Source of the DNA: an uncultured Gluconobacter sp.
Lineage (GTDB): Bacteria > Pseudomonadota > Alphaproteobacteria > Acetobacterales > Acetobacteraceae
NCBI GenBank assembly: GCA_937880175.1
Contig: CALFLO010000110.1
Coordinates: 1-30,427 of the forward strand
Length of the DNA: 30,427 nt
Direction: 5' to 3'
Below, in pieces: positions 7,282 to 15,305 of the stretch. A program made the translations under genes and the position numbers. Below the pieces are notes generated by a model that was given only the letters and a program-made list of their open reading frames with translations, did no database searches and had not been told where the DNA came from. Within the stretch, counting starts at the first letter, position 1. Each line of letters starts with the position of its first letter.

Positions 7282-7309
7282 TATTTCCACGAAACACAAC
7301 GTGGAAATA
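7282..7309 (+). promoter_or_regulatory. 9-bp inverted repeat covering the methyltransferase ribosome-binding region
   Basis: TATTTCCAC at 7282-7290 is the exact complement of GTGGAAATA at 7301-7309, with a 10-nt spacer. The right arm contains the only ribosome-site-like GGAA before the ATG at 7313. As RNA it would hide that site; as DNA it could be an operator, possibly for the methyltransferase itself. Confidence 0.5.
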
Positions 7310-7312
7310 GGA

Positions 7313-8674
7313 ATGACAATAACGAAAACGAAAGAAAGAATAGATAATTTTGGGGAAGTTTATACGCCAACATATCTTGTTAACGAATGTCTGAAGCACA
7401 TACCGGACTTATCTGATCCAGACATAAAAATACTTGAACCATCCTGCGGTAACGGACAATTCGTTATCGGTATAATTGATAGGTTATTGGTTCATCATGA
7501 TATCAAATACATAATTGAAAACATCATATACGCAATTGATATTCAATCAGATAATATTGACGAATTAAAGCTAAGGTTAAATGACACATATAATATAAAT
7601 GTAGATACAATGGATCATAACTTATATGATTATGATTCACTTATGACCAAGCATGAAAGCATCATACCGTTTTCTAATGAATTGGTTTTGCCAAAATTTG
7701 ATCTTATAATTTCAAACCCGCCATATAATATCAACAACATAGTTAATAGGGATCATCCCGTATATACAAGGCTAGGTAGGGGGAAGTTTGGATCGTCAGC
7801 GTTCATGCTGCACTACGCAGATTTCTTAAAGCCAGATGGCAGATCGTTCTGGCTGATCCCGGTTAATATCCTGTCGCTGCTATCGGCTGAACTGTTCAGA
7901 ACCAACATCACGCTGGCTGGAAGCATCACTGACATATGGACATACGATAAGCCCGTTGAATGGAAACATATCTTGTTGCCGTCCTTGCTAGGGCTGATGT
8001 GCTTCCAGAAGGCCGTAGGTTTACCGTACAGCGTAAATGATAGGGAAATGGGTCATCCGGTCGGTGGTTTATATTATATGCCGAAGAACCAGATTGAATA
8101 TGAAATCCTTAAAAAATATCAATCACATAAAACAAACAAGAAGTTATTCTTTTCTGGTCACCAAACAATAACTAAAAAATACATGGTTGACGGGGAAATT
8201 TATAAAGGTCATTTGGAAACAAAGGATACATTCACCAATATTTCACTTCGTTCATATGATATCAATCATGATGTTGAAGCTGCACCATGCATAAACGGGA
8301 TCAATAAAAAGACCAAAGATTATAACTATTGTTATTGTAAGCCAACGCATCTGCAAGATATAACCGTTCCGAAAGTTGGTTTTGTTCGTATCATTCATAA
8401 GCACAACGGCTTTGATGCATATGAAGTCCCATTAGGTTATTATGCGGCTAATACTGATTTGATAATTGGTGATCCAGAATATATTTTATATTACTTGCAC
8501 AGCAAAGCATATAACACATTCTATCAAATCATGTTTCCATCTAAGTATGCTAACAGGCAAATGGCACATGTTGATATATGGGAATATAATGTTGATCCAT
8601 ATGAAGTTTATGGGTTTAATCAAGAAGAAATTGATTATATCGAAAACCTTAGTGTTATGAACGGTTATATGTAA
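7313..8674 (+). CDS. N6-adenine-specific DNA methyltransferase (NPPY type)
   Basis: This enzyme should transfer a methyl group from AdoMet to the N6 of adenine in DNA. The 453-residue product has an N-terminal GEVYTP (14-19), AdoMet-binding motif I LEPSCGNGQF (41-50), an acidic YAIDIQ segment (73-78) and catalytic motif IV NPPY (135-138). The C-terminal 250 residues probably hold target recognition. There is no nuclease motif and no restriction gene beside it, so it looks like an orphan phage methyltransferase. The GTG at 7301 is in frame, but the ATG at 7313 fits better and the inverted repeat around 7301 suggests regulation. Its recognition sequence is unknown. It lies in DNA that wholly lacks GAG/CTC, so a link to that motif must be tested. 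A terminator follows. Confidence 0.88.
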   Translation: MTITKTKERIDNFGEVYTPTYLVNECLKHIPDLSDPDIKILEPSCGNGQFVIGIIDRLLVHHDIKYIIENIIYAIDIQSDNIDELKLRLNDTYNINVDTMDHNLYDYDSLMTKHESIIPFSNELVLPKFDLIISNPPYNINNIVNRDHPVYTRLGRGKFGSSAFMLHYADFLKPDGRSFWLIPVNILSLLSAELFRTNITLAGSITDIWTYDKPVEWKHILLPSLLGLMCFQKAVGLPYSVNDREMGHPVGGLYYMPKNQIEYEILKKYQSHKTNKKLFFSGHQTITKKYMVDGEIYKGHLETKDTFTNISLRSYDINHDVEAAPCINGINKKTKDYNYCYCKPTHLQDITVPKVGFVRIIHKHNGFDAYEVPLGYYAANTDLIIGDPEYILYYLHSKAYNTFYQIMFPSKYANRQMAHVDIWEYNVDPYEVYGFNQEEIDYIENLSVMNGYM

Positions 8675-8681
8675 ACGGGAA

Positions 8682-8706
8682 GGGGGGGGCTTAATGGCCC
8701 CTTTTT
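8682..8706 (+). terminator. Rho-independent terminator after the methyltransferase gene
   Basis: A G run (8682-8689) plus C pairs across TTAATG with GCCCC (8697-8701), followed by TTTTTGTTG. Confidence 0.75.
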
Positions 8707-8794
8707 GTTGTCTAGTTTCCTAAATTCAATAATTTTATTATTGCTTGAAACCCATTATAAAAGGTTCATTCTAACAATAAAATAGGATGAATTA

Positions 8795-9412
8795 ATGGAT
8801 TTAATAATCAATGGAAACAATACGACAATAACAGAATGGAATGGTTTATATCGACTGGCTGATATACACAAAGCCGCTGGTTCGCCAGTAAACAAAAAGC
8901 CCACAATATGGTTGCGACAGATAGACACCAAAGAATACATCAAAGAATGTCATAATTTAAGGGGTGCTTTTAAAACACCCCTTACCGAAAAGGTTTCCGG
9001 AAAGGGTAAAGTTCAGGGGACATATGCACATAAATTGATTGCATTGGAATATGCCCGTTATCTAGATAAAAAATTATCTATTATAATAAATCAGGTTTTT
9101 GATGATTTCCTTAATGGGAAAATTGCGTACATAACAAAATTAGAAAAAGTCATAACAAACAATAATGTTATGGAATGGGTTGATGCAAACACGGCCAGTG
9201 GTGATAACGATATCAAGCTGTCTGCTTTCCACAAACAAGCTTTATGTCTGGGTTACATATCAAAAACGAAACGCGGTTATGTTTCCCATTCAAATCATAT
9301 CAAACCAAATGATAATGGCACATTGATATATAGCGAACAGGCCGTCAGGGATATCATAAGCAATATCCCAAAACCTAGACATTCATTCATATATAATCTG
9401 TTTTTCAAGTAA
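8795..9412 (+). CDS. KilA-N domain protein
   Basis: The first 110 or so residues match the KilA-N DNA-binding domain known from phage P1 KilA and many phage and large-DNA-virus proteins: LADIHKAAG near residue 21, NKKPTIWLR near 33, and the hallmark HKLIALEYARYLDKK near 80 followed by a hydrophobic helix ending DDFLNGK. The C-terminal part (about 125-205) is a separate small domain with a basic GYISKTKRGY stretch and is not recognised; in this superfamily it is often an anti-repressor module. AGGATG lies 5 bp before the ATG. It is the last clear gene before the right attachment site, and no terminator is evident after it. Likely a regulator or anti-repressor; the target is unknown. Confidence 0.85.
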   Translation: MDLIINGNNTTITEWNGLYRLADIHKAAGSPVNKKPTIWLRQIDTKEYIKECHNLRGAFKTPLTEKVSGKGKVQGTYAHKLIALEYARYLDKKLSIIINQVFDDFLNGKIAYITKLEKVITNNNVMEWVDANTASGDNDIKLSAFHKQALCLGYISKTKRGYVSHSNHIKPNDNGTLIYSEQAVRDIISNIPKPRHSFIYNLFFK

Positions 9413-9956
9413 TTTTATACAGCGGTTTTCCATCATATATCCCAATAACTTTGTTTTGTGATTATATATCTGGGTAAACCAGCGTATAAATTTTTCACTT
9501 GTTGAACGTTTTTTCGTGATGAAAATGAATTATATCCCATATCATTTATTATTCGGTGGGTGATAAATTCCACGTTCCCAATAATAAATTGTATGTACGG
9601 CCATCCTATACCCCTTAGAATGGGTGTTATGTGTGGCGCAGTGGATATAAAGAAGTGGGAACAAACATATATTATAAGAAAACCAATTTTAAAAATTAAC
9701 AAGTAAAATGTTTATATCTTACTAATCTATCAAACATAACACTATTAACTAAAATTACTAACTGATCTAATTATATAGATATACAGACCAGTCTGTTCAT
9801 GTTGTGTTCCTGTTTCACAATGGGGGATATCATTGAAGACGGCCCTGCCGACGCGACAGACACGCTTTGTCACGGCACAACCTATAAAAAGATCATCTAA
9901 CATAGCCGTTTAACACAGACGCAAAACCGGTAAAGAAACCAACACTTTACGGTTAA
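9413..9956. other. Right-end non-coding stretch of the element
   Basis: No convincing gene was found in these 540 bp. A minus-strand frame at 9433-9702 begins with TTG, has no ribosome site and was rejected. The stretch contains ACAGAC-CA-GTCTGT near 9783-9796 and a nearly perfect inverted repeat AACCG(G)TAAAG/CTTTACGGTT (9925-9935, 9945-9954) directly beside the tRNA scar. Such repeats are candidate integrase or excisionase arm sites. It lacks GAG/CTC like the rest of the element. Confidence 0.5.
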
Positions 9957-10011
9957 GTGCGCCGGTTTGTGGTACCGGTTGTCGCGGGTTCGATCCCCGT
10001 CATTCGCCCCA
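9957..10011 (+). other. attR: 3' fragment of tRNA-His(GTG) at the element-chromosome junction
   Basis: The fragment contains an anticodon arm (stem CCGGT 9962-9966, loop TTGTGGT with anticodon GTG at 9969-9971, stem ACCGG 9974-9978). It also has a T arm (GCGGG, TTCGATC, CCCGT; 9984-10000), the 3' acceptor strand CATTCGC (10001-10007), the tRNA-His-typical C73 and an encoded CCA (10009-10011). The matching 5' acceptor strand GCGAATG and a D arm are absent upstream, so it is not a gene but the scar left when an element integrates into a tRNA gene. The intact tRNA should be rebuilt at the left end, outside the window. The base composition changes sharply here. Confidence 0.9.
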
Positions 10012-10039
10012 GCATTTCCTGAAAATTTGGATATCGACC

Positions 10040-10972
10040 TCAGGGTTTGGCAGCGTCGGCCTGGCGGTGATGTCTGTGTTCCCAGTGTTCTTCCAGAGCC
10101 ATGCGCTCGAAGCGCAGTTTCTGGCGGATCCAGTTCAACATCCCCGAGAGTGTTACGATGACGATGCCGACGAAAGTCCAGTTATCGAGTGGCTGGTTGA
10201 ACAGCAGGTAGCTGAACGCCACCGCCCAGACCATCTGGCTGTATTGCGGGAGGGCCACCCGGTTCGCAGGGGCAACGGCCGTGGCCATCATCATGAAAAG
10301 CTGCCCCAGAGCTGCGAGAAAACCGTAACCGAACAGGATGGCCCAGATCCGCAGCCCATGTGGCCATGACGCATGGGCGATCATCAGGATCCCGTCCCCG
10401 ATCAGCGGGCCAAACAGGCTTGATCCGAACAGTGAGAGCCTTGCACTTCCGTCTCCTGCCAGCCGGTAGGCTACAACGCTGCTGGCATTGGCGAGTGCGG
10501 CGACGATGGCGCAGACATGACCGAGATGGAACGTCCGTGCGCCGGGCCGCAGCACGATCAGCACGCCCAGAAATCCGACCGCGACCGAAAGCCACGTCCA
10601 GAACGAGACCTTCTCCTTGAGGATCGTCACGGAAATGATGGTGACGAAGAACGGCATCAGAAACATCAGCGACAGGGCTTCGGGCATCGGCAGCAGCATG
10701 AAAGCCATGACGCTGGCGGCCGTCGAAACGAATGTCGAAACAGCGCGGAGAATCCACATGCCGGGACGGGTCGTTGCAAAAATATCGGAATAGGGTTCAT
10801 CCGGACGCCGGATGAAGGGCAGTAGAATAAAGCCGAAAATACCGCCCGAAAATGCGACTTCAAAAGGATCAAGATGGCCTGCCAGCCCTTTTGAGCAGGC
10901 ATCACTGATGGAAAAGGCGGCATAGCCCAGAAGTGCCAGCAGAATACCTGAGGAGAAAATATTCTGTTTCAT
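10040..10972 (-). CDS. DMT-superfamily (EamA) membrane transporter
   Basis: The 310-residue product is almost wholly hydrophobic, with about ten predicted membrane helices in two EamA-type halves (about 8-145 and 155-285). It ends in a charged cytoplasmic tail with several histidines. EamA transporters export metabolites, amino acids or take up small organics; the substrate cannot be told from the sequence. Near residue 120 the ILKEKVSFW segment is typical of the end of the first EamA repeat. GGAGA lies about 10 bp before the ATG. It is the first chromosomal gene beyond attR and its stop lies only 28 bp from the scar. The first CTC of the whole window is inside its last codons. Confidence 0.85.
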   Translation of the reverse strand: MKQNIFSSGILLALLGYAAFSISDACSKGLAGHLDPFEVAFSGGIFGFILLPFIRRPDEPYSDIFATTRPGMWILRAVSTFVSTAASVMAFMLLPMPEALSLMFLMPFFVTIISVTILKEKVSFWTWLSVAVGFLGVLIVLRPGARTFHLGHVCAIVAALANASSVVAYRLAGDGSARLSLFGSSLFGPLIGDGILMIAHASWPHGLRIWAILFGYGFLAALGQLFMMMATAVAPANRVALPQYSQMVWAVAFSYLLFNQPLDNWTFVGIVIVTLSGMLNWIRQKLRFERMALEEHWEHRHHRQADAAKP

Positions 10973-11205
10973 GAGTCTGTTTCTCCACGGGTCAAGCTGG
11001 GTCTTATCGAGGGATAAGAAAACCCGCTGACGCTGACAGTCAATGTTTCTGATTTGGGAAAGCGTATTTTCTGATATTCCGCGTTTTATTGGAGCGGACC
11101 GGGGCCCGGAAGTAAAATTGGAATGGCTGTGCCCTTCATGTAGGATGCGCGCCGTTCAGGAGGGCAGTACGGCCCTTGTCTTGCGGATGAAAAAGCGTCA
11201 GCCCC

Positions 11206-12627
11206 ATGTCCCAGAAGATCGTTCCAGTCATTCTCTCCGGCGGATCAGGCAGTCGCCTCTGGCCGGTCTCGCGCAGCAGCTATCCCAAGCAGTTCTGGCC
11301 CCTTCTGACGAAATGGACCCTCATTCAGGAAACAGCGCTCCGTGGGATGCGGGCGGGGCTGGCGGCTCCGATCGTCATCTGCAATGCCGAGCACCGGTTC
11401 ATCGTTGCAGAGCAGTTGCGTGATATTGGTGTGGAAAACGCCCGGATTGTCCTTGAGCCGGTAGGCCGCAATTCCGCACCAGCCATCACCGCCGCCGCGT
11501 TTCTGGTCGCCGAGACCGATCCGGACGCCATTTTGTGGATCATGGCTGCGGACGCGGCCATCACCGATGAAGCGGCTCTATATGCCTCGCTTGAACATGC
11601 TGTCGCCGCTGCGGCACAGGGGCGGATTGTCACGTTCGGCATGAAGCCCACGCGCGTTGAGACGGGATATGGCTATATTGAGAGCGGTGCGCCTCTGGCA
11701 GGCCTGAACGGTGTTTATGAGGTCTCTCGCTTTGTCGAGAAACCGGATGCGGTCACGGCGGAAGCCTTCTTTCGTGATGGCCGGTATCTGTGGAACTCGG
11801 GCATGTTCGTGACCCGGGCCAGCGTTTTTCTTTCGGAAATCCAGACTTTCGAGCCGGCGATTCATGAGCATGTTGGGCGTGCCGTTCAGGAGCGTCGGAG
11901 CGATCTTGATTTCGACCGGCTGGATGATGCAAGTTTCCGTCAGGTGCCAGATATTTCGGTGGATTATGCCGTGGCCGAGCGCACGAAGCGCGCGGCTGTC
12001 GTGCCGGGGACGTTTGGCTGGTCTGATATCGGGAGCTGGGACGCGCTGTGGGATCTGTCTCCCAAGGACGAGGCGGGAAATGCCACGTTCGGGGATGTTT
12101 TCCTTGATGGCGCGCGCAACTGCTATGTCCGTTCGGACGGGATCGTGGCCACGGTCACCGGGGTCGAAGACCTGATCGTTGTCGTGACGCAGGACGCCGT
12201 CATGGTCTCGCACCGCGATCGGGCGCAGGACGTCAAGCACATGGTCAGCCGTCTGAAGAAGGCCGGACGCAAGGAAGCGGTGGCCCATAACCGCATGTAT
12301 CGTCCCTGGGGCTTCTACGAGAGCCTGATCCAGGCGGACCGTTTCCAGGTGAAGCGGATCGTGGTCGAACCGGGACAGAAGCTGTCCTTGCAGAAACACT
12401 TCCATCGCGCCGAGCACTGGGTCGTCGTGGGCGGCACTGCAGTGGTGACACGGGATACCGACCAGATCATGGTCCGGGAAAACGAGAGTGTCTATCTGCC
12501 ACTTGGCTGTGTGCACCGCCTCGAAAATCCGGGCCGGATTCCCCTGACACTGATCGAAGTGCAGTCCGGACCCTATCTGGGCGAAGACGATATTGTTCGT
12601 ATTGAGGACGTTTATTCCCGGAGCTGA
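11206..12627 (+). CDS. manC: Mannose-1-phosphate guanylyltransferase / mannose-6-phosphate isomerase
   Basis: This bifunctional enzyme makes mannose-6-phosphate from fructose-6-phosphate and GDP-mannose from mannose-1-phosphate and GTP, feeding exopolysaccharide and glycan synthesis. The 473-residue product has the nucleotide-binding SGGSGSRLWPVSRSSYPKQ at about 11-29, a FVEKPD segment near 176, and the type II isomerase cupin in the last 130 residues (RPWGFYES, KLSLQKHFHRAEHW, with the metal-binding His/Glu set). Length and order match the AlgA/XanB/ManC family. There is no clear ribosome site at the ATG. The 233 bp upstream (10973-11205), between it and the divergent transporter, hold no gene. 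A bidirectional terminator follows. Confidence 0.93.
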   Translation: MSQKIVPVILSGGSGSRLWPVSRSSYPKQFWPLLTKWTLIQETALRGMRAGLAAPIVICNAEHRFIVAEQLRDIGVENARIVLEPVGRNSAPAITAAAFLVAETDPDAILWIMAADAAITDEAALYASLEHAVAAAAQGRIVTFGMKPTRVETGYGYIESGAPLAGLNGVYEVSRFVEKPDAVTAEAFFRDGRYLWNSGMFVTRASVFLSEIQTFEPAIHEHVGRAVQERRSDLDFDRLDDASFRQVPDISVDYAVAERTKRAAVVPGTFGWSDIGSWDALWDLSPKDEAGNATFGDVFLDGARNCYVRSDGIVATVTGVEDLIVVVTQDAVMVSHRDRAQDVKHMVSRLKKAGRKEAVAHNRMYRPWGFYESLIQADRFQVKRIVVEPGQKLSLQKHFHRAEHWVVVGGTAVVTRDTDQIMVRENESVYLPLGCVHRLENPGRIPLTLIEVQSGPYLGEDDIVRIEDVYSRS

Positions 12628-12633
12628 TACGGG

Positions 12634-12670
12634 AAAAGACCTCTGACCCTTCGTGGATCAGAGGTCTTTT
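12634..12670. terminator. Bidirectional terminator between manC and the convergent SDR gene
   Basis: AAAAGACCTCTGA (12634-12646) pairs perfectly with TCAGAGGTCTTTT (12658-12670), with T runs on both strands. It overlaps the stop codon of the minus-strand gene. Confidence 0.9.
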
Positions 12671-13575
12671 TTCTGATGGGAGAGGGCTCCGAACAGGTGG
12701 TGCAGCCCGTTGGCGAGCGGGACGGGTGTTACGCCCAGACGCTGCTCCATCGGGGCGACATCGAAATTCTTGTCTTCCAGAAGCCTGCGGATCTCTTCCG
12801 GGGCGATCTGCGGCAGTCTGCGGATATGCCGCGTCACATGGGACAGCGCCATGAGCATCCATCCCGGCAGAGAAACGATGGGACGGCCACCAAGCCCCGC
12901 AAAATACAACACCATGCGCACGAATGTCCGGTAGGCCACGGCTGTCGGACCCGCAATGACGATGCTTTCGGGTCGCGTGACGTCCCCGTTCTGGATCAGG
13001 TGAATGGCCGAGACCAGGCAGCGGGTTACGTCTCTCTGATCGATGGGCTGCACGAGGGCACGGCCGCCACCGGGGAGAGGGATGATCGGCAAACGTTCCA
13101 GCAGCTTCGCCAGCCGCTGCACATTGTCCTCGCCCTGCGCCCCGTAGATCATGGTCGGATGCAGGATGATCGAAGGGCGCCCATCGGCCCTGAGGGCAGC
13201 TTCTCCCGCGAGCACGCCACGACCGTGATTGTCCGGCCAGTGCGTGAATTTGCGTGTGCTGCCCAGCGCCGCGACGGGCGCTTTCGTGGCGGCCAGAATA
13301 GCAGGCAGGTGGCGCGCATGGGCCGTGTTGACGACAACCGCAGCACCTTCGAACGCCAGGGCAAGCTCGGTGCTGTCCGTGAGATCGGCGATCCGTACGG
13401 CCTCACAGGCGTCAGCGATGTCGGGTGCGAGATTGCCCTGACTTCGCACGACGGCAATGATTTTCTGGCCTTCTGCCAGAAGTGCCCGACACAGCGCCGA
13501 GCCTGAGCGTCCGCTGGCGCCAATGATGCAGACCGGGCCATTCCCGGGCGCGTCGGTAATGTTTCCGGTCGTCAT
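12658..13575 (-). CDS. NAD(P)-binding SDR-like protein (complex I NDUFA9-type)
   Basis: The 305-residue product begins with a Rossmann fold (CIIGASGRSGSALC, glycines near residues 19-25) and has an atypical SDR layout. A HPTMIYG segment near residue 140 stands where epimerases carry their catalytic Tyr/Lys, but no YxxxK follows. This fits the atypical NAD(P)-binding family that includes NDUFA9 and other quinone- or redox-linked proteins. The substrate is unknown. Its ATG overlaps the stop of the upstream gene (13572-14978) by 4 bp, so the two are translationally coupled. It shares a bidirectional terminator with manC. Confidence 0.8.
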   Translation of the reverse strand: MTTGNITDAPGNGPVCIIGASGRSGSALCRALLAEGQKIIAVVRSQGNLAPDIADACEAVRIADLTDSTELALAFEGAAVVVNTAHARHLPAILAATKAPVAALGSTRKFTHWPDNHGRGVLAGEAALRADGRPSIILHPTMIYGAQGEDNVQRLAKLLERLPIIPLPGGGRALVQPIDQRDVTRCLVSAIHLIQNGDVTRPESIVIAGPTAVAYRTFVRMVLYFAGLGGRPIVSLPGWMLMALSHVTRHIRRLPQIAPEEIRRLLEDKNFDVAPMEQRLGVTPVPLANGLHHLFGALSHQKKDL

Positions 13576-14978
13576 TGCGCGGAAGCCTTCAGATCAGGGG
13601 AGGCAAGAAACGCCAGCATCGAGGCCGGCGAAGAAAAGGCATCATTGAGGACACGCAGGGGCACGGGTGTCCCGGATGCATAAGAGATCGTCAGAGTGCG
13701 ACCAGCCGGACTGGCGACATAATCCGGTATGGCGCTCAGAGCCGGATTGACGGCGAGGGCGGTTTGCAAAACCTGCGCCGTCTGCTGACGAAGCTGGTCT
13801 GCCGTCATGCCATTTCCGGCCTGCCGGGCGGAGAGGACGAAACCGGTATCGAGAAGCCTGTCTCCCTTCAGCGAAAAGGTCACGTTTTGCAGGGCCGTCG
13901 ACTGGAGCATCTGCTGCGGAGAGGAATGGCCTTCCGCAAAATCCGTCTGAACGGTCCGGGCACTGGCTGTCACGGTCATGAAACCGGGGACCGTGAGGGA
14001 CGCGTCGGTTCGGGACGTGTGATCGTCCAGATTCGAGACCTGAACAGAATGGGCGGTCGCTCCGGCGCCGTTGATCGGGAACGGCAGTTTCCCATCGTTC
14101 TGGAAATGGAAGCCCTTCAGATCCTGCGTCATGGTCGCCGTCTGGTTTTCCAGCGTTCCTGTCCCGCGCAGTTCATCGAGCCGCATCGTGCCCGATGTCA
14201 TGCTCAGCCTGAAATTGCGGGCGGCAAAACTCTGGGGCGGCGGCATGTGTGGCGGCAGCGGGTGATGGTCCCACAGGGCGGCAACCTGTGCGGCGAGATC
14301 CTTCTGCTTCAGATCCAGCCGCTCCAGACTGGCCTGCCCGCTGACGAGCTGTGGCTCCTGACCCGGGGCATGCACGGTGCGCTCATAGGCGATGGTTGAA
14401 CTGTCAGTGCGCAGGGTCGTGACGAGGGCCGGCCCGTAATTGTCCAGCGTAAGGCGTCCGGCAAACAGGCTGTGAACATTGATCGGGCTGGGTGAGGCCG
14501 ACGGGGCGAGGTTCTGGACTGAAAGCTGCTCGATCTGGCCATGAGCCAGCGCGATATGCGCCGGATCGATTCGTGAATGGCCTTCCGTTGCAGGCCGGGA
14601 TGGCGGCAGGACAAGCTGGCGCAGGCTGAGTGTGCTGCCATGGATGATCTGTGTTGGCGTCTGAAGGAAGGGTTCACGGACTTCGACAGCACGGATGGAC
14701 AGGCCCCCATCAGGCGTCGGGCGGGGATGGCCCAGCCGCATCCGGGAAGCCCGCAGGGTCAGGGATCCATCGCGAAGGGTGATGTCGGTCAGTGTGGCGC
14801 CCAGTGAGAGAATGGCTGGGTGAGCACTGCCGTAGGTGAACGTCGTTCCCGGCGGGAGCGCTGCGCGGAAGCTGGAGAGGCCGCGAACCAGCTCCATATG
14901 GGCTTCGTGGTGAACGCCCGCCATGCCGATCACGGCCGTTACCGAAATCAGGCTCGCCGTGAGCCAGGGTCTTTTCAC
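13572..14978 (-). CDS. Membrane-anchored periplasmic protein of unknown function
   Basis: The 468-residue product has a single N-terminal hydrophobic anchor (about 5-22) preceded by KRP, then a long beta-rich, presumably periplasmic region, with many Ser/Thr and no catalytic motif. The overall pattern recalls AsmA/DUF945/DUF2125-type proteins, which assist envelope functions, but I cannot assign it firmly. The frame extends 20 codons further to an ATG at 15038; the GTG at 14978 is preferred because AGGAA lies 7 bp before it and the hydrophobic anchor then starts at once. It is coupled by a 4-bp overlap to the SDR-like gene. Confidence 0.7.
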   Translation of the reverse strand: MKRPWLTASLISVTAVIGMAGVHHEAHMELVRGLSSFRAALPPGTTFTYGSAHPAILSLGATLTDITLRDGSLTLRASRMRLGHPRPTPDGGLSIRAVEVREPFLQTPTQIIHGSTLSLRQLVLPPSRPATEGHSRIDPAHIALAHGQIEQLSVQNLAPSASPSPINVHSLFAGRLTLDNYGPALVTTLRTDSSTIAYERTVHAPGQEPQLVSGQASLERLDLKQKDLAAQVAALWDHHPLPPHMPPPQSFAARNFRLSMTSGTMRLDELRGTGTLENQTATMTQDLKGFHFQNDGKLPFPINGAGATAHSVQVSNLDDHTSRTDASLTVPGFMTVTASARTVQTDFAEGHSSPQQMLQSTALQNVTFSLKGDRLLDTGFVLSARQAGNGMTADQLRQQTAQVLQTALAVNPALSAIPDYVASPAGRTLTISYASGTPVPLRVLNDAFSSPASMLAFLASPDLKASAQ

Positions 14979-15164
14979 GTTGATGTTCCTGTCTGAAACG
15001 GCCCTGCACAGGCGTCGGGCGCGAACGTTCTGCGTCACGGCAGGATACCATTGTCTCGGGATGGGGCAATGCAGACGTCATTTTTGTTGTGGTAACCAGA
15101 TACCATATCGCTGAAAATGGCTGAAAACTGCTGCGAATCACATAATTCAATGTGTGAATGGGGC

Positions 15165-15193
15165 TTGACGCGCACGGCGGAGACGGCAATAAG
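15165..15193 (+). promoter_or_regulatory. Possible sigma-70 promoter of rplM-rpsI
   Basis: TTGACG (15165-15170) is followed after about 17 bp by AATAAG (15188-15193). The -35 fits well and the -10 poorly. It would give a leader of about 110 nt before the rplM start, long enough for the autogenous control known for L13 in other bacteria. Confidence 0.35.
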
Positions 15194-15305
15194 GCCCCAC
15201 CTGATCCGCTTCGCCGGAGGAAAGGGGGCTTTCGGGCGCCGTTTCCACTGCAAGCGCCATCCACGGTGCGGCCTGCGGGTCGTGCCCCAAGCTGGAATGT
15301 CACTA

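Noticed and set aside
9433..9702. Minus-strand frame of 89 codons
   Set aside because: It starts with TTG, has no ribosome site, and its hydrophobic start is explained by A+T-rich DNA. It remains possible but unsupported.
9900..10011. A complete tRNA-His gene
   Set aside because: The anticodon and T arms are perfect, but no 5' acceptor strand GCGAATG or D arm is present upstream.
1..10038. Explaining GAG/CTC absence by GAA codon preference in A+T-rich genes
   Set aside because: GAG and CTC are also absent across codon junctions, on the antisense of all genes and in non-coding DNA, and equally G+C-containing triplets such as GAC, CAG and AGG are frequent.
15117..15305. N-terminal extension of L13 by 63 residues
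   Set aside because: The extension crosses the likely promoter and leader and has no counterpart in L13 proteins.
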